From NCBI GenBank assembly GCA_040384325.1, contig JAZKJL010000001.1:248001-312000 (forward strand): 64,000 nucleotides of DNA, in the 5' to 3' direction. The notes under the pieces are model-generated. The model did no database searches. It worked only from the letters and a program-made list of their open reading frames with translations, and was not told the origin of the DNA. Each line of letters begins with the position of its first letter. Positions within the stretch are counted from its first letter, which is position 1. Origin of the DNA: JACMLX01 sp040384325. Its GTDB lineage: Bacteria > Gemmatimonadota > Gemmatimonadetes > Gemmatimonadales > Gemmatimonadaceae. Of this stretch, positions 42,979 through 52,646 are shown piece after piece. A program made the position numbers and the translations under genes.

Positions 42979-45113
42979 GCCGTCGGCGGATCGTCAGGGA
43001 AGTCGCCGCCGATGATGGCCGGTGCGTAGTACTCGTTGGTGTACTGCTGCACCATGCGCGCGGCGGTGAAAAAGCGGCCCGCCTGACGGATGCTGTGCTT
43101 CATCGTGGCCAGCCACTTGGCCGGGATCGCATCGCGATGGGTGCGGTCGTAGAACCGCGGCACCACCTCGCGCTCGAGCAGTTCGTACACGTTCTGCGCG
43201 GCGAGGGCATCCTGCTCCGGGTTGTTCGGCGCCGTCACGCTCCAGCCGTTGGTGCCGTCGCAGCCTTCCGCCCACCAGCCGTCGATGGTGCTCAACTGCG
43301 GCACACCGTTCAGCGCCGCCTTCATGCCGCTGGTGCCCGATGCCTCGAGCGGCGGACGCGGCAGGTTCATCCACATGTCCACGCCCTGCACCAGCAGGTG
43401 GGCGATGTGCATGTCGTAGTCCTCGATGAACGCCACGCGTCCTTCGAAGCGCGGGTCACGCGTGAACTGATACACGCGCTGCAGCACCGTCTTGCCTGGG
43501 CCGTCGGCCGGGTGCGCCTTGCCGGCGAACACCAGCTGCACGGGCGCATCGGGATTGGTGAGGATGCGCCGCAGGCGCTCCGGATCGTGGAACAGCAGGT
43601 CGGCACGCTTGTAGGTCGCGAAGCGACGTGCGAACCCGATCATCAAGCTCGATCGATCCAGCAGCACACCGGCACCCACCGTCTGCGTCGCTTCCTTGTG
43701 GCCGCGGGCGAAGCTGCGACGCGCCATCTCGGTGATGCGATCCACCAGCACATCCTTCAACTCGCAGTGCGCCGCCCAGAGGTCCGCATCCGGCACCTTC
43801 ATGATGCGGTTCCAGGTGTCCGGATTCTCGAGCGCGAAGCCCCAGCCCTTGCCGAGGTGCTTGTCGAGCGTGCTCATGATCGGGTTGGCCATCCAGGTGG
43901 CCAGGTGCACGCCGTTGGTCACATGTCCCACCGGCACCTGGTTCACGGCGCGATTGGGCCACATCGGGTGCAGCAGTTCGCGCGACACTTCGCCGTGCAG
44001 CTTGGCCACGCCGGTCACCTTCGACGCGAAGCGCACCGCGCACGCAGTCATGTGGAACTGGTCGCGCCCGTAGTGCGGATGGAAGCCGAAATTGGCGAAG
44101 GCGTCGGCATCGATGCCGAGGTCTTTCCAGACCGGGCCCAGCACCGCCTCGACCGCGGTCCGCTGGAACACGTCGTGTCCGGCCGGCACCGGCGTGTGCG
44201 TGGTGAAGACCGACGCCTTGCGCACCATCGTGGTGGCGGTGGCGAGGTCGACGCCCCGATCCACCAGTTCGCGCAGGCGCTCGATGAACATGAAGCTCGC
44301 GTGGCCTTCGTTCGCGTGCCACACGTCCGGCTCCATCTTCAGCGCGCGCAGGATGCGCACACCGCCCACGCCCAGCAGCCACTCCTGGCGCAGCCGCAGG
44401 TCCACGCCGCCGGCGTACAGCCGGCTCAGCAGTTCGCGGTCTTCCGGGCGGTTCTCGGGCAGGTCCGTGTCGAGCAGGATCAGCGGCACGCGGCCCACCA
44501 TCAGGCGCCAGGCGCGCACCAGCACCTCGTGGCCGGCCACCATCACCGAGACCGTCAGGTCGGAGCCGTCGGCGTTGTGGATGGGCGTGATCGGCGTGCT
44601 GGCGAGGTCGAACGTGTCATCCATGTTCTCCTGCCAGCCATCGGTGTTGATGCGCTGGTCGAAGTACCCGTTCCGGTAGAGCAGGCCGATGCCGACCAGC
44701 GGCAGGCCGAGGTCCGAGGCCGTCTTGCAATGGTCGCCTGCGAGGACGCCCAGGCCGCCCGAGTAGATCGGAACCGAGGCGTGCAACCCGAACTCGGCGC
44801 AGAAGTACGCGATCCTCGACTTGGTGAGCTCCGGATACGTCTGGGCGAACCAGGTCGAGTCGGACTGCGACTCGGAGCGCGACCAGTGCATGGCCTCGTC
44901 GTATTGGGCGCGGAAGGCCGGGTCCGCTGCACAGGCTTCCAGCCGCTCCGCCGAGACGCGGGTGAGGAAGGTCACCGGATTGTGCCGGGTGGCGAGCCAC
45001 AGGCGGTCGTCGATGGCGGCGAAGAGGGCGCGCGCCTCTCGGTTCCAGCTCCACGAGAGATTGCTCGCGAGCTCTTGCAGGCCGGCGATCCGGCTCGGGA
45101 TGGGAATGGTCAC
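42975..45113 (-). CDS. glgP: Alpha-glucan (glycogen) phosphorylase
   Basis: The 712-residue PLP enzyme releases glucose-1-phosphate from glycogen. It has AYFCAEFGLHASVPIYSGGL, GLLYRNGYFDQRI, WHANEGHASFMFIERLREL, TNGVHLATWM and the PLP-site region EASGTSGMKAALNG near residue 600. It matches the TIGR02094-type short phosphorylases rather than the E. coli type. GTG at 45113 (VTIPIPSRIAG) is chosen as start because the conserved protein begins there; 129 further codons are open upstream but look non-coding. The neighbour glgA is divergent. Confidence 0.9.
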   Translation of the reverse strand: MTIPIPSRIAGLQELASNLSWSWNREARALFAAIDDRLWLATRHNPVTFLTRVSAERLEACAADPAFRAQYDEAMHWSRSESQSDSTWFAQTYPELTKSRIAYFCAEFGLHASVPIYSGGLGVLAGDHCKTASDLGLPLVGIGLLYRNGYFDQRINTDGWQENMDDTFDLASTPITPIHNADGSDLTVSVMVAGHEVLVRAWRLMVGRVPLILLDTDLPENRPEDRELLSRLYAGGVDLRLRQEWLLGVGGVRILRALKMEPDVWHANEGHASFMFIERLRELVDRGVDLATATTMVRKASVFTTHTPVPAGHDVFQRTAVEAVLGPVWKDLGIDADAFANFGFHPHYGRDQFHMTACAVRFASKVTGVAKLHGEVSRELLHPMWPNRAVNQVPVGHVTNGVHLATWMANPIMSTLDKHLGKGWGFALENPDTWNRIMKVPDADLWAAHCELKDVLVDRITEMARRSFARGHKEATQTVGAGVLLDRSSLMIGFARRFATYKRADLLFHDPERLRRILTNPDAPVQLVFAGKAHPADGPGKTVLQRVYQFTRDPRFEGRVAFIEDYDMHIAHLLVQGVDMWMNLPRPPLEASGTSGMKAALNGVPQLSTIDGWWAEGCDGTNGWSVTAPNNPEQDALAAQNVYELLEREVVPRFYDRTHRDAIPAKWLATMKHSIRQAGRFFTAARMVQQYTNEYYAPAIIGGDFPDDPPTA

Positions 45114-45373
45114 GTGACCTAAACTAGAGCGGTCGGGTTGGCTCGGGCAGTCACGACACGCAGGCGCTGTCCGCATTTCCCTCGACCGCACGCTGCGCCC
45201 TACTGGAATTACGGACCCGGGATGCGCACCTTGCGACTGCCCGGACGGCGCAGAGCGACGGCGACCCCGACGGTTTCCCCAGCGGCAGTCCGGCAGGCAA
45301 CACAATACCGACAGTGCCGCCCCCGGACGATGTCCGTCGGGACCGCGCCTGCCTCCGTTCAGCGCCCAGATCC

Positions 45374-46999
45374 ATGCCACCCCGGACCCCCAAGCCTGCG
45401 GCGAAGGCCCCCGCAGCGCCGAAAGTGAAGCGCGCCCCGAAGGTCGCGACGAGCCCGGCCGTTCGCGGGCCTGATGGCCGGTTCCTGAAGCGGAAGGCAC
45501 CCGAAGCGCTCCGGTCGAGTGATGACCGTCAGGTATCCGTGGTGCACCTGACGGCGGAATTGGCGCCGATCGCGCGGACCGGTGGGTTGGGCGAGGTGGT
45601 GAGCAGCCTCGCCGCGTACCAGTCGGCCGCCGGCATGCGGGTCGCGATCATCCTGCCGCTCTACCGCCAGATCCGCGAGCGTTTCCCCGATCTCGAGCCC
45701 GTGGGCGACCCGTTCGCGGTCCACGTCGCGTTTCGCGAGTACGGCGCGCAGCTCTATCGCCTGCCGGATGCGGCGGCGGCCGAGGTGATCGGCATGCGGG
45801 GCGACAACGCGCCGCCCGCGGTCTACTTCATCGACAACCGCGACCTGTTCGACCGACCCGGCATCTACGGCGACGCCAGCGGCACCTACGGCGACAGTGC
45901 GCGTCGCTACGCCTTCCTCGGGGCGGCCACCATGCTGGTGCTGCCGCGCATCGCGCCGGCGCCGGTGATCCTGCATGCGCACGACTGGCACGCCTGCCTG
46001 GCACTCGCCTACCTGCGCACCTGGTATGCGGAGAGCCAGTACCACCGCGACGTGTCCACCATCCTCACGGTGCACAACGCCGGCTATCAGGGGCATTATC
46101 CGCCGGAGACGATGGCCGAGGTTGGCCTCGCGGCGTCGCTCTACAACTTCGCGCAGTTCGAGTGGTACGGCCGCATGAATCTGCTCAAGGGCGGGATGGC
46201 GTTCGCCGATGCGGTCACCACCGTCAGCATGACGCACGCCGACGAGTTGCGCACGGCGGAGGGCGGCTTCGGTCTGCATGAGAATTTTCTCCTCAAGGCC
46301 GACCGCTTCGTCGGCATCCTGAACGGGATCGACCAGAGTCGCTGGGACCCATCGGCGGACGAGGACATCGCCGCCCGCTACTCACGCGAGGACATCGGCA
46401 ACAAGGTCACCTGTCGTCAGGCGCTGCAGCGGGAGCTCGGCCTCGCCTCGCGCCTCGACGTCCCGATCTTCGTCATGACCGCGCGCCTCGTGCAGCAGAA
46501 AGGACTCGACCTGATCCTCGACAACCCGTGGATCTTCAACGCCGATGCGCAGTGGGTCTTCCTCGGCAACGGCGACGGACGCTACGTGGACGGCCTGCGG
46601 GCGCTCGCGGCTCGGCTGCCGGACCGCGTCCACATCGACACCAACTTCAGCGACGCGAAGGAGCATCGGCTGATGGCCGGGGGCGACGTCCTGCTGATGC
46701 CGTGCCGGTACGAGCCCTGTGGCCTCACGCAAATGCGCGCACAGCGGTACGGTACAGTGCCGCTGGTGCGGCGGGTCGGCGGGTTGGCCGACACGGTGCA
46801 TGATGGCGTCACCGGGTTCGTCTTCAACGAGTTCACCGCCGCGGCCTTCGCCGAGGCGATCGCGCGGGTGATCGTGGCCTACCGTGACCGCGATCAGTGG
46901 TTCCGCATGATGCGTGACGGCATGGCCCGTGACTTTGGCTGGGAGCGCTCGGAAGAGCGTTATCGCGATCTCTATCGAACCGTCCTCTCCGCTCGCTGA
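45374..46999 (+). CDS. glgA: Glycogen synthase
   Basis: This 541-residue GT5 glycosyltransferase has a 60-residue Lys/Ala/Pro-rich N-terminal extension ahead of the catalytic VVHLTAELAPIARTGGLGEVV (KxGGL-type ADP-glucose site; here TGGL with Arg). C-terminal motifs include FVMTARLVQQKGLDLIL and MPCRYEPCGLTQMRAQRYGT. It extends alpha-1,4-glucan from ADP- or UDP-glucose. It is followed six bases later by the branching enzyme and starts the long plus-strand operon. The lysine-rich tail is unusual for the family. Start taken at 45374. Confidence 0.93.
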   Translation: MPPRTPKPAAKAPAAPKVKRAPKVATSPAVRGPDGRFLKRKAPEALRSSDDRQVSVVHLTAELAPIARTGGLGEVVSSLAAYQSAAGMRVAIILPLYRQIRERFPDLEPVGDPFAVHVAFREYGAQLYRLPDAAAAEVIGMRGDNAPPAVYFIDNRDLFDRPGIYGDASGTYGDSARRYAFLGAATMLVLPRIAPAPVILHAHDWHACLALAYLRTWYAESQYHRDVSTILTVHNAGYQGHYPPETMAEVGLAASLYNFAQFEWYGRMNLLKGGMAFADAVTTVSMTHADELRTAEGGFGLHENFLLKADRFVGILNGIDQSRWDPSADEDIAARYSREDIGNKVTCRQALQRELGLASRLDVPIFVMTARLVQQKGLDLILDNPWIFNADAQWVFLGNGDGRYVDGLRALAARLPDRVHIDTNFSDAKEHRLMAGGDVLLMPCRYEPCGLTQMRAQRYGTVPLVRRVGGLADTVHDGVTGFVFNEFTAAAFAEAIARVIVAYRDRDQWFRMMRDGMARDFGWERSEERYRDLYRTVLSAR

Positions 47000-47005
47000 C
47001 TCGCC

Positions 47006-48601
47006 ATGGATTTCGTCCTGCAACTGCACTCGCACCTGCCCTGGGTGCTGAATCACGGTGACTGGCCGCACGGGAGCGACTGGCTGTCGGAGGCCACGCT
47101 CGAGACGTACCTGCCCCTGATCGAGAAGATGCGATGGCTGCAGGGCGACAACGTCTGGGCTCCGCTGACGCTCGGCATCACGCCGATCCTCGCCAACCAG
47201 CTCGCGCATCCGACCTTCCCGGCGATCTTCGAGAAGTGGGTGGCGAACAAGCTGGAGAACTACCAGGCGGAGGGAAAACTCTTCGCCGAGCGCGGTGAGG
47301 ACGGGCTCAGTCACGTCTGTGGCGTGCACGCGGCCACGATGACGAAGTATCGCGACCTCTATCGCGCCCTGAACGGCGACATCATCGGCGAATTCCGCCG
47401 CCTCGCCGACGAAGGGCGCATCGAGATCACCGGCTCCGCCGCCACGCATGGTTTCCTGCCACTGCTGGGTCGCGACGAGAGCATCAAGTTCCAGCTGCAG
47501 CTCGGTCGTCGCGAACATGAGCGACTGTTCGGTCGTGCACCGGCGGGCTGCTGGCTGCCTGAGTGTGCGTATCGGCCCGGCGGGTGGTGGGAGCCGCTCT
47601 CGCGCGCACCGAACCGCGGCATCCGGCACGGCATCGAGCACGAGGTGCGCGCCGCCGGCTTCCAGTACGTGACGCTCGACGCGCCGCTGGTGCAGGGGCG
47701 ACACAAGGAGCGCACCGCCTATCGCGCCTACCGCATCAAGCAGGAGAACGGCGAGGGGCACGTGGCGGCGTTGGCGCGCGACCAGCGCACCGCGGCGCAG
47801 ATCTGGAGCGCCGACGGCGGGTATCCGGGAGACGGCGCCTATCTCGAGTTCCACAAGACGCACCAGAACGGTGGCCTGAAGCTGTGGCGCATCACCGGCC
47901 GCACGGTGGACCTCGGCGCCAAGCATCCGTACTGGCCGGAGGTCGCGCAGAACAAGGTCGAGGAGCATGCGCGCCACTTCGCCACGCTGCTCAACTCCAT
48001 CGCGCGTGAGCAGCATCCCTTCGGCACGTCGCTGATCATGGCGCCGTTCGACACCGAGCTGTTCGGACACTGGTGGTACGAGGGCCCGGAGTTCCTCAAC
48101 AAGCTGTATCGCGAGCTGCAGCATTCGCAGCTGCTGCGCCCCGTCATGGCGTCGCAGCACCTGCGCGACAATCCGCACGCGCCGTCGATTCCGGTGGAGC
48201 CGGGGTCGTGGGGTGCGCATGCCGACTGGTCCACCTGGGTCGGGCCCAAGGTCGCGCACACCTGGCGCCGCCTCTGGCCGCTCGAGAACGCGTTCTGGGA
48301 GATCGCCGGTCGCGCGCTCGGCGATCCGCTGGCGCATACTGCGCTGGAACAGGCCGCGCGAACGCTGCTGCTGGCGCAGTCGAGTGACTGGCAGTTCATC
48401 ATCACGATGGCCGAGGCGGCGGACTACGCCGATCATCGCTTCCACTCGCACTGCTCCGACCTGGAGGAGTTGCTGGCGAAGATGCACGGTGGCTTCGACG
48501 GCGGTGACTTCTCCGACGCGCACGACTTCGCGACCGAGCTGAAGACGCGCGACGACTGCTTCCCCGAGATCCTGCCGGCGCTGCGGGCGGCGCTGTCGTG
48601 A
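47006..48601 (+). CDS. GH57 glycogen branching enzyme
   Basis: The 531-residue protein starts FVLQLHSHLPWVLNHG. It has the GH57 branching enzyme signatures CWLPECAYRPGG (catalytic Glu, about residue 189) and IMAPFDTELFGHWWYEGP (catalytic Asp, about residue 354), and ends in the helical DUF1957-type domain. It matches the AmyC/TT1467 group that makes alpha-1,6 branches. Adjacent to glgA and overlapped by the first ATP-grasp gene. This gives the organism a GH57 rather than GH13 branching system. Confidence 0.93.
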   Translation: MDFVLQLHSHLPWVLNHGDWPHGSDWLSEATLETYLPLIEKMRWLQGDNVWAPLTLGITPILANQLAHPTFPAIFEKWVANKLENYQAEGKLFAERGEDGLSHVCGVHAATMTKYRDLYRALNGDIIGEFRRLADEGRIEITGSAATHGFLPLLGRDESIKFQLQLGRREHERLFGRAPAGCWLPECAYRPGGWWEPLSRAPNRGIRHGIEHEVRAAGFQYVTLDAPLVQGRHKERTAYRAYRIKQENGEGHVAALARDQRTAAQIWSADGGYPGDGAYLEFHKTHQNGGLKLWRITGRTVDLGAKHPYWPEVAQNKVEEHARHFATLLNSIAREQHPFGTSLIMAPFDTELFGHWWYEGPEFLNKLYRELQHSQLLRPVMASQHLRDNPHAPSIPVEPGSWGAHADWSTWVGPKVAHTWRRLWPLENAFWEIAGRALGDPLAHTALEQAARTLLLAQSSDWQFIITMAEAADYADHRFHSHCSDLEELLAKMHGGFDGGDFSDAHDFATELKTRDDCFPEILPALRAALS

Positions 48602-49818
48602 TTCCTGTCATCTTCGTCGCACCGCGGCTGTCGGACAACGCGTCGAGGATGGTCGAGGCGATCGGCGCACTGCCGGGCGTGCAGCTGGGCGTGATCAGCA
48701 CCGACTGGGTGGAGCAGGCGGCACCGCAGACGCGCGACGCGATCGTGCAGCACTGGCGCGTCGACGACGTGCTGGACCCGGTGCAGCTGCGCGACGCCGT
48801 GCTGGCGGTGTCGGCGCGGATCGGCGGCGTGGAACGGCTGTTCGGCGCCTACGAACAGCTGCAGGTGCCGCTGGCGTCGGTGCGCGAATCGCTCGGCATC
48901 GAGGGCCTGCCGGTGCAGGCTGCACTCAACTTCCGCGACAAGTCACGCATGAAGGACGTGCTGCGCGCGCATCACCTGCCGTGCGCGCGGCACGCACTGG
49001 TGGAGAAGTACGTGGACGCGATCACGTTCGCCGAACGCGTCGGTTTTCCCTTGGTCGTGAAGCCGCAGGCCGGTGCCGGGGCGCTGGGCACCTATCGCGT
49101 GGACGATGCGCAGTCGCTGGGTGAGGCGCTGGACATGGCACGCCCGTCGGCCGGACAGCCGGTGCTGCTGGAGGAGTTCATCACCGGCGCCGAGCACAGC
49201 TTCGAGACCATCTCGATCGATGGCAAGGCAGTGTGGCACTCGCTGACGCACTATCACCCCACGCCGCTCGAGGTGCTCCGCAATCCATGGATCCAGTGGG
49301 TGGTGGTGCTGCCGCGTGAAGTGGACCATCCGATGTACGACGACATCCGTGATGCCGGCGCGCAGGCGCTGCAGGCGCTGGGGCAGACGACCGGTCTCAC
49401 CCACATGGAGTGGTTCCGGCGCGCCGACGGCAGCATCGCCATCTCCGAGGTCGCGGCGCGACCGCCTGGCGCGCAGATCACGACCCTCATCAGCCGCGCC
49501 AACGACGTGGACTTCGTGTCCATGTGGGCGAACCTGATGGTCTACGGCGACTTCACGGCGCCGGAACGCAAGTATGCGGTGGCTGCGGCCTACCTGCGTG
49601 GGCAGGGCAGTGGCGTGGTGCGCGCGGTGCGCGGCCTGGACAGGGTGCAGGAAGAAGTTGGGGCACTGGTCTGCGACGTGCGCCTGCCCGAAGTGGGGCA
49701 GCCACCGGCGGCGACCTACGAGGGTGATGGTTTCATCATCCTCCGGCATCCGGAAACCGCCGTCGTCGAACGTGCGATCCGACGCGTGGTGGAACTGGTG
49801 CACGTCGAGCTGGGCTGA
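48598..49818 (+). CDS. ATP-grasp ligase 1
   Basis: The 406-residue protein has the ATP-grasp core: nucleotide segment FPLVVKPQAGAGALGTYRV (about residue 155), VLLEEFITGAEHSFETIS and the metal-binding ISEVAARPPGA (about residue 283). Enzymes of this fold join a carboxylate to an amine or thiol with ATP. It starts with GTG overlapping the branching enzyme stop by four bases. It is clearly related to the next ligase (shared EVAARPPGA/EIAARPPGA pattern), pointing to a tandem duplication with diverged substrate choice. Substrates unknown. Confidence 0.85.
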   Translation: MIPVIFVAPRLSDNASRMVEAIGALPGVQLGVISTDWVEQAAPQTRDAIVQHWRVDDVLDPVQLRDAVLAVSARIGGVERLFGAYEQLQVPLASVRESLGIEGLPVQAALNFRDKSRMKDVLRAHHLPCARHALVEKYVDAITFAERVGFPLVVKPQAGAGALGTYRVDDAQSLGEALDMARPSAGQPVLLEEFITGAEHSFETISIDGKAVWHSLTHYHPTPLEVLRNPWIQWVVVLPREVDHPMYDDIRDAGAQALQALGQTTGLTHMEWFRRADGSIAISEVAARPPGAQITTLISRANDVDFVSMWANLMVYGDFTAPERKYAVAAAYLRGQGSGVVRAVRGLDRVQEEVGALVCDVRLPEVGQPPAATYEGDGFIILRHPETAVVERAIRRVVELVHVELG

Positions 49819-49859
49819 CACGAACCGCGACTGTACAACGCACTCCCAGGGAGACGCAG

Positions 49860-51077
49860 ATGAACGTGTTGATGATTGCACCGGGGTATCCGGACGAGAT
49901 GCCGCTGTTCTGCCGGGCGCTGTCGGCCTACGGCGGCAGCGTGTACGGCATCAGTGACGTGCCGGGCGGCAACCTGCCGGAGATGACGCGCCGTCACCTC
50001 TCGGGCTACCTGCAGACGCCGCAGCTGAACCAGGAGGATGCGGTGGTGGCCGCCGTGACCGCGCACTGGGGCGGCATGACGTTCGACCGCGTGATCTGCC
50101 TCTGGGAACCGGGCGTGGTGCTGGCGGCGAAGCTGCGTGTGGCGCTGGGCGTCGGTGGCATGAGCGTGGACGATGCGATCGCCTTCCGCAACAAGGACAT
50201 CATGAAGGCGCGGGTGGCCGCGGCGGGCATCCGCACGCCCCGGCATCGCGGTGCCACTTCGGCCGCCGAAGTGCGCGCCGCGGCCGAGTTCATCGGCTAT
50301 CCGCTGATCATCAAGCCGATCGATGGCGCCGGCTCGATGGACACCTTCCGCGTCGACGATGCGAAGGAGCTCGACGCCGCCCTCAAGCGGCTGACGCACA
50401 TCGACCACGTGAACGTGGAAGAGTTCATCGAGGCCGAGGAGTTCACGTTCGACACCATCTGCATCGGTGGGCAGATGCAGTTCTTCAACGTCGGCTACTA
50501 TCGCCCGCGACCGCTGGTGGCGCGGAGCGTGGAGTGGATCAGCCCCCAGACGCTCTGCCTGCGCGACGTGGACAGCGAGTGGGTGAAGGGCGGTGTGCAG
50601 ATGGGCGCCGACGTGCTCAAGGCGATGAATCCCGGCAACGCCTTCACGCACATGGAGTGGTACCGCAAGTCGGATGGCGAGGTGGTGTTCGGCGAGATCG
50701 CCGCCCGCCCGCCCGGCGCGCGCACGGTCGACCTGATGAACTACGTCTCCGACGTGGACCTCTACATGGGGTACGCCGAGGCGGAGCTGCAGGGCACCTT
50801 CTCCATCGACGTGAAAAGGAAGTACAACGCGATCAACATCTTCAAGCGCGCGCAGGGACACGGCACCATCCGCCGCATCACGGGCCTCGAGCAGCTGGTG
50901 CAGCGCTTCGGGGAGCACATCGTGAACATCGAACTGCTGCCGGTGGGCGCGCCGCGCCGCGACTGGATCCTGACGCTGATCTCCGATGGGTACCTGACCA
51001 TCCGCCATCCCGACTTCGAGCAGGCCTGCATGATCGCCGACGCGGTCGGCACCGATCTCCAACTCTACGCGTCGTAA
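49860..51077 (+). CDS. ATP-grasp ligase 2
   Basis: This 405-residue paralogue of the preceding ligase begins VLMIAPGYPDEMPLFCRAL. It carries YPLIIKPIDGAGSMDTFRV, VNVEEFIEAEEFTFDTICI, HMEWYRKSDGEVVFGEIAARPPGA. A Shine-Dalgarno (AGGGAGAC) lies before the start. The gap of 41 bases from ligase 1 is the longest between the first four genes. The paired paralogues suggest two successive couplings in one pathway. Confidence 0.85.
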   Translation: MNVLMIAPGYPDEMPLFCRALSAYGGSVYGISDVPGGNLPEMTRRHLSGYLQTPQLNQEDAVVAAVTAHWGGMTFDRVICLWEPGVVLAAKLRVALGVGGMSVDDAIAFRNKDIMKARVAAAGIRTPRHRGATSAAEVRAAAEFIGYPLIIKPIDGAGSMDTFRVDDAKELDAALKRLTHIDHVNVEEFIEAEEFTFDTICIGGQMQFFNVGYYRPRPLVARSVEWISPQTLCLRDVDSEWVKGGVQMGADVLKAMNPGNAFTHMEWYRKSDGEVVFGEIAARPPGARTVDLMNYVSDVDLYMGYAEAELQGTFSIDVKRKYNAINIFKRAQGHGTIRRITGLEQLVQRFGEHIVNIELLPVGAPRRDWILTLISDGYLTIRHPDFEQACMIADAVGTDLQLYAS

Positions 51078-51080
51078 TCC

Positions 51081-51905
51081 ATGCCGCTGCGATTGCGCCG
51101 CTCGCTGCGGCGGTTGTTCCGTACCAGGACCCGGACGGGGACACATCAGGTCGTGACCGACATCGCCGGGCCGACGCCCGGTGAGGCGCGCACGGTGGTG
51201 GTGTACCTGCCGGGTGAATACGACGAGGAAGTGCGTCGCTATCCGGTGATCTATCTGCAGGACGGCCAGAACCTGTTCGAGGACGGCCCGTCATTCGCCG
51301 GATCGTGGGGACTGTCGGACGAACTGGTGCAGGCGTCACGACTCGGGGCCAATGCGATCATCGTTGGGGTCTACCACGCCTCGCAGCACCGGATCGCCGA
51401 GTACAGTCCGTTCGTGGACGAGCGGGTGGGCGGCGGTGACGCGGCCACCTACGTGACGTGGCTGTGTGACGTGCTGCGGCCGACGATCAACGATCGTTAT
51501 CGCACCCTGCCGGCACGGGAGCATACCGGCATCGGCGGCTCGTCGATGGGCGGGCTGCTCTCGCTGTACGCCCTGTTCGAGCGGAGCGACGTGTTCGGCT
51601 TCGCCGCCGTCATGAGCCCGTCGCTCTGGTTCGCGCACGGTGCGATCTTCGACTGGATCCGCGCGCGGCCGTTCGTCGATGCGCGCATCTACCTCGACAC
51701 CGGTGCGCGCGAAGGCGAGAAGACGCTGGCCAATGCGCAGCACCTGCGCGACCTGCTGATCGAGAAGGGGTACGTGCCCGGCGAGCGGTTGCGCTGGGTG
51801 GAGGATTCCATCGGCGTGCATCACGAAAGCGCCTGGGGACGGCGCTTCCGCAAGGCGCTGCCCGCACTACTGGCGGTGAAGACGCCTGACCGGAGACAGA
51901 ACTGA
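51081..51905 (+). CDS. Esterase-fold alpha/beta hydrolase (PF00756 type), first
   Basis: The 274-residue protein has LPGEYDEEVRRYPVIYLQDGQNLFED and the nucleophile elbow GIGGSSMGGLLSLY (Ser about residue 155). A His candidate lies in GVHHESAWGRRF near the C-terminus. It resembles enterochelin-esterase/D-type esterases that can act as acyltransferases. An Arg-rich N-terminal stretch of about 22 residues precedes the domain; no signal peptide. It starts three bases after ligase 2 and overlaps the next hydrolase by one base. Confidence 0.85.
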   Translation: MPLRLRRSLRRLFRTRTRTGTHQVVTDIAGPTPGEARTVVVYLPGEYDEEVRRYPVIYLQDGQNLFEDGPSFAGSWGLSDELVQASRLGANAIIVGVYHASQHRIAEYSPFVDERVGGGDAATYVTWLCDVLRPTINDRYRTLPAREHTGIGGSSMGGLLSLYALFERSDVFGFAAVMSPSLWFAHGAIFDWIRARPFVDARIYLDTGAREGEKTLANAQHLRDLLIEKGYVPGERLRWVEDSIGVHHESAWGRRFRKALPALLAVKTPDRRQN

Positions 51906-52627
51906 TGCACCATGAGTACAAGGCCTGGCGCAGCCCGGCGCTGGACGGCAAGGAGATGGGCGTGCACGTCTGGGGACACGGTGGCGCCAAGCTGCTGGTC
52001 TTCCCGACCTCCCTCGGCAGCCACCGTGAGTGGACCGACCGACGCATGCAGCACGTGCTGCAGGACCAGATCGATCGCGGCTGGCTGCAGATCTTCTCGG
52101 TGGACCACGTCCATCACGAGAGCTGGTACGACAAGACGCGCCACCCCGGTGCCCGCGCCTATCGCCACCTGCAGTACCATCACTACATCCGCGACGAAGT
52201 GCTGCCGTTCATGCACTGGAAGAACCGCACCCCGTTCGTGATCGCGGCCGGCGCCAGTTTCGGCGCCTACCACGCGATGTCGTTCGGGCTGCGCTTCCCG
52301 CACCTCGTCAACCGCATCATCGGCCTCAGTGGCCTGTACGACATCAGCCGCCAGGCCTCGGGGCACATGGACTCCAACGTCTATGCCGCCAACCCGATGG
52401 CGTTCATGGCGCACGAGAGCAACCATGAGCGGCTCGAGGCCATGCGCCGCATCGACATCATCATGGCGATCGGCCGTGGCGACCCGAGCTACCAGAACAA
52501 CGAGGAGTTCTCGGCCATGCTCTGGTCGAAGGGCGTGGGCAATGCGTTGCGGGTGTGGGACGGCTGGGCGCACGACTGGCCGTACTGGGAGCAGATGATC
52601 CGGATGTACGTCAGCGGACACGACTAA
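51905..52627 (+). CDS. Esterase-fold alpha/beta hydrolase (PF00756 type), second
   Basis: This 240-residue relative has the oxyanion region LLVFPTSLGSHREW and the nucleophile elbow AAGASFGAYHAMSFGLRF (Ser about residue 116). A His candidate lies in DGWAHDWPYWEQM. It lacks the first hydrolase's N-terminal tail. Two consecutive esterase-type genes inside a ligase cluster suggest acyl transfer or processing of the amide product, but the substrate is unknown. TGATG overlap links it to the previous gene. Confidence 0.85.
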   Translation: MHHEYKAWRSPALDGKEMGVHVWGHGGAKLLVFPTSLGSHREWTDRRMQHVLQDQIDRGWLQIFSVDHVHHESWYDKTRHPGARAYRHLQYHHYIRDEVLPFMHWKNRTPFVIAAGASFGAYHAMSFGLRFPHLVNRIIGLSGLYDISRQASGHMDSNVYAANPMAFMAHESNHERLEAMRRIDIIMAIGRGDPSYQNNEEFSAMLWSKGVGNALRVWDGWAHDWPYWEQMIRMYVSGHD

Positions 52628-52646
52628 CCGTACCACAGGAGCGGGC

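Noticed and set aside
46382..48523. A 713-codon open frame on the minus strand opposite glgA and the branching enzyme
   Set aside because: It is an antisense shadow in GC-rich DNA: Arg/His/Val-rich with no family motifs, while the plus strand encodes two complete enzymes.
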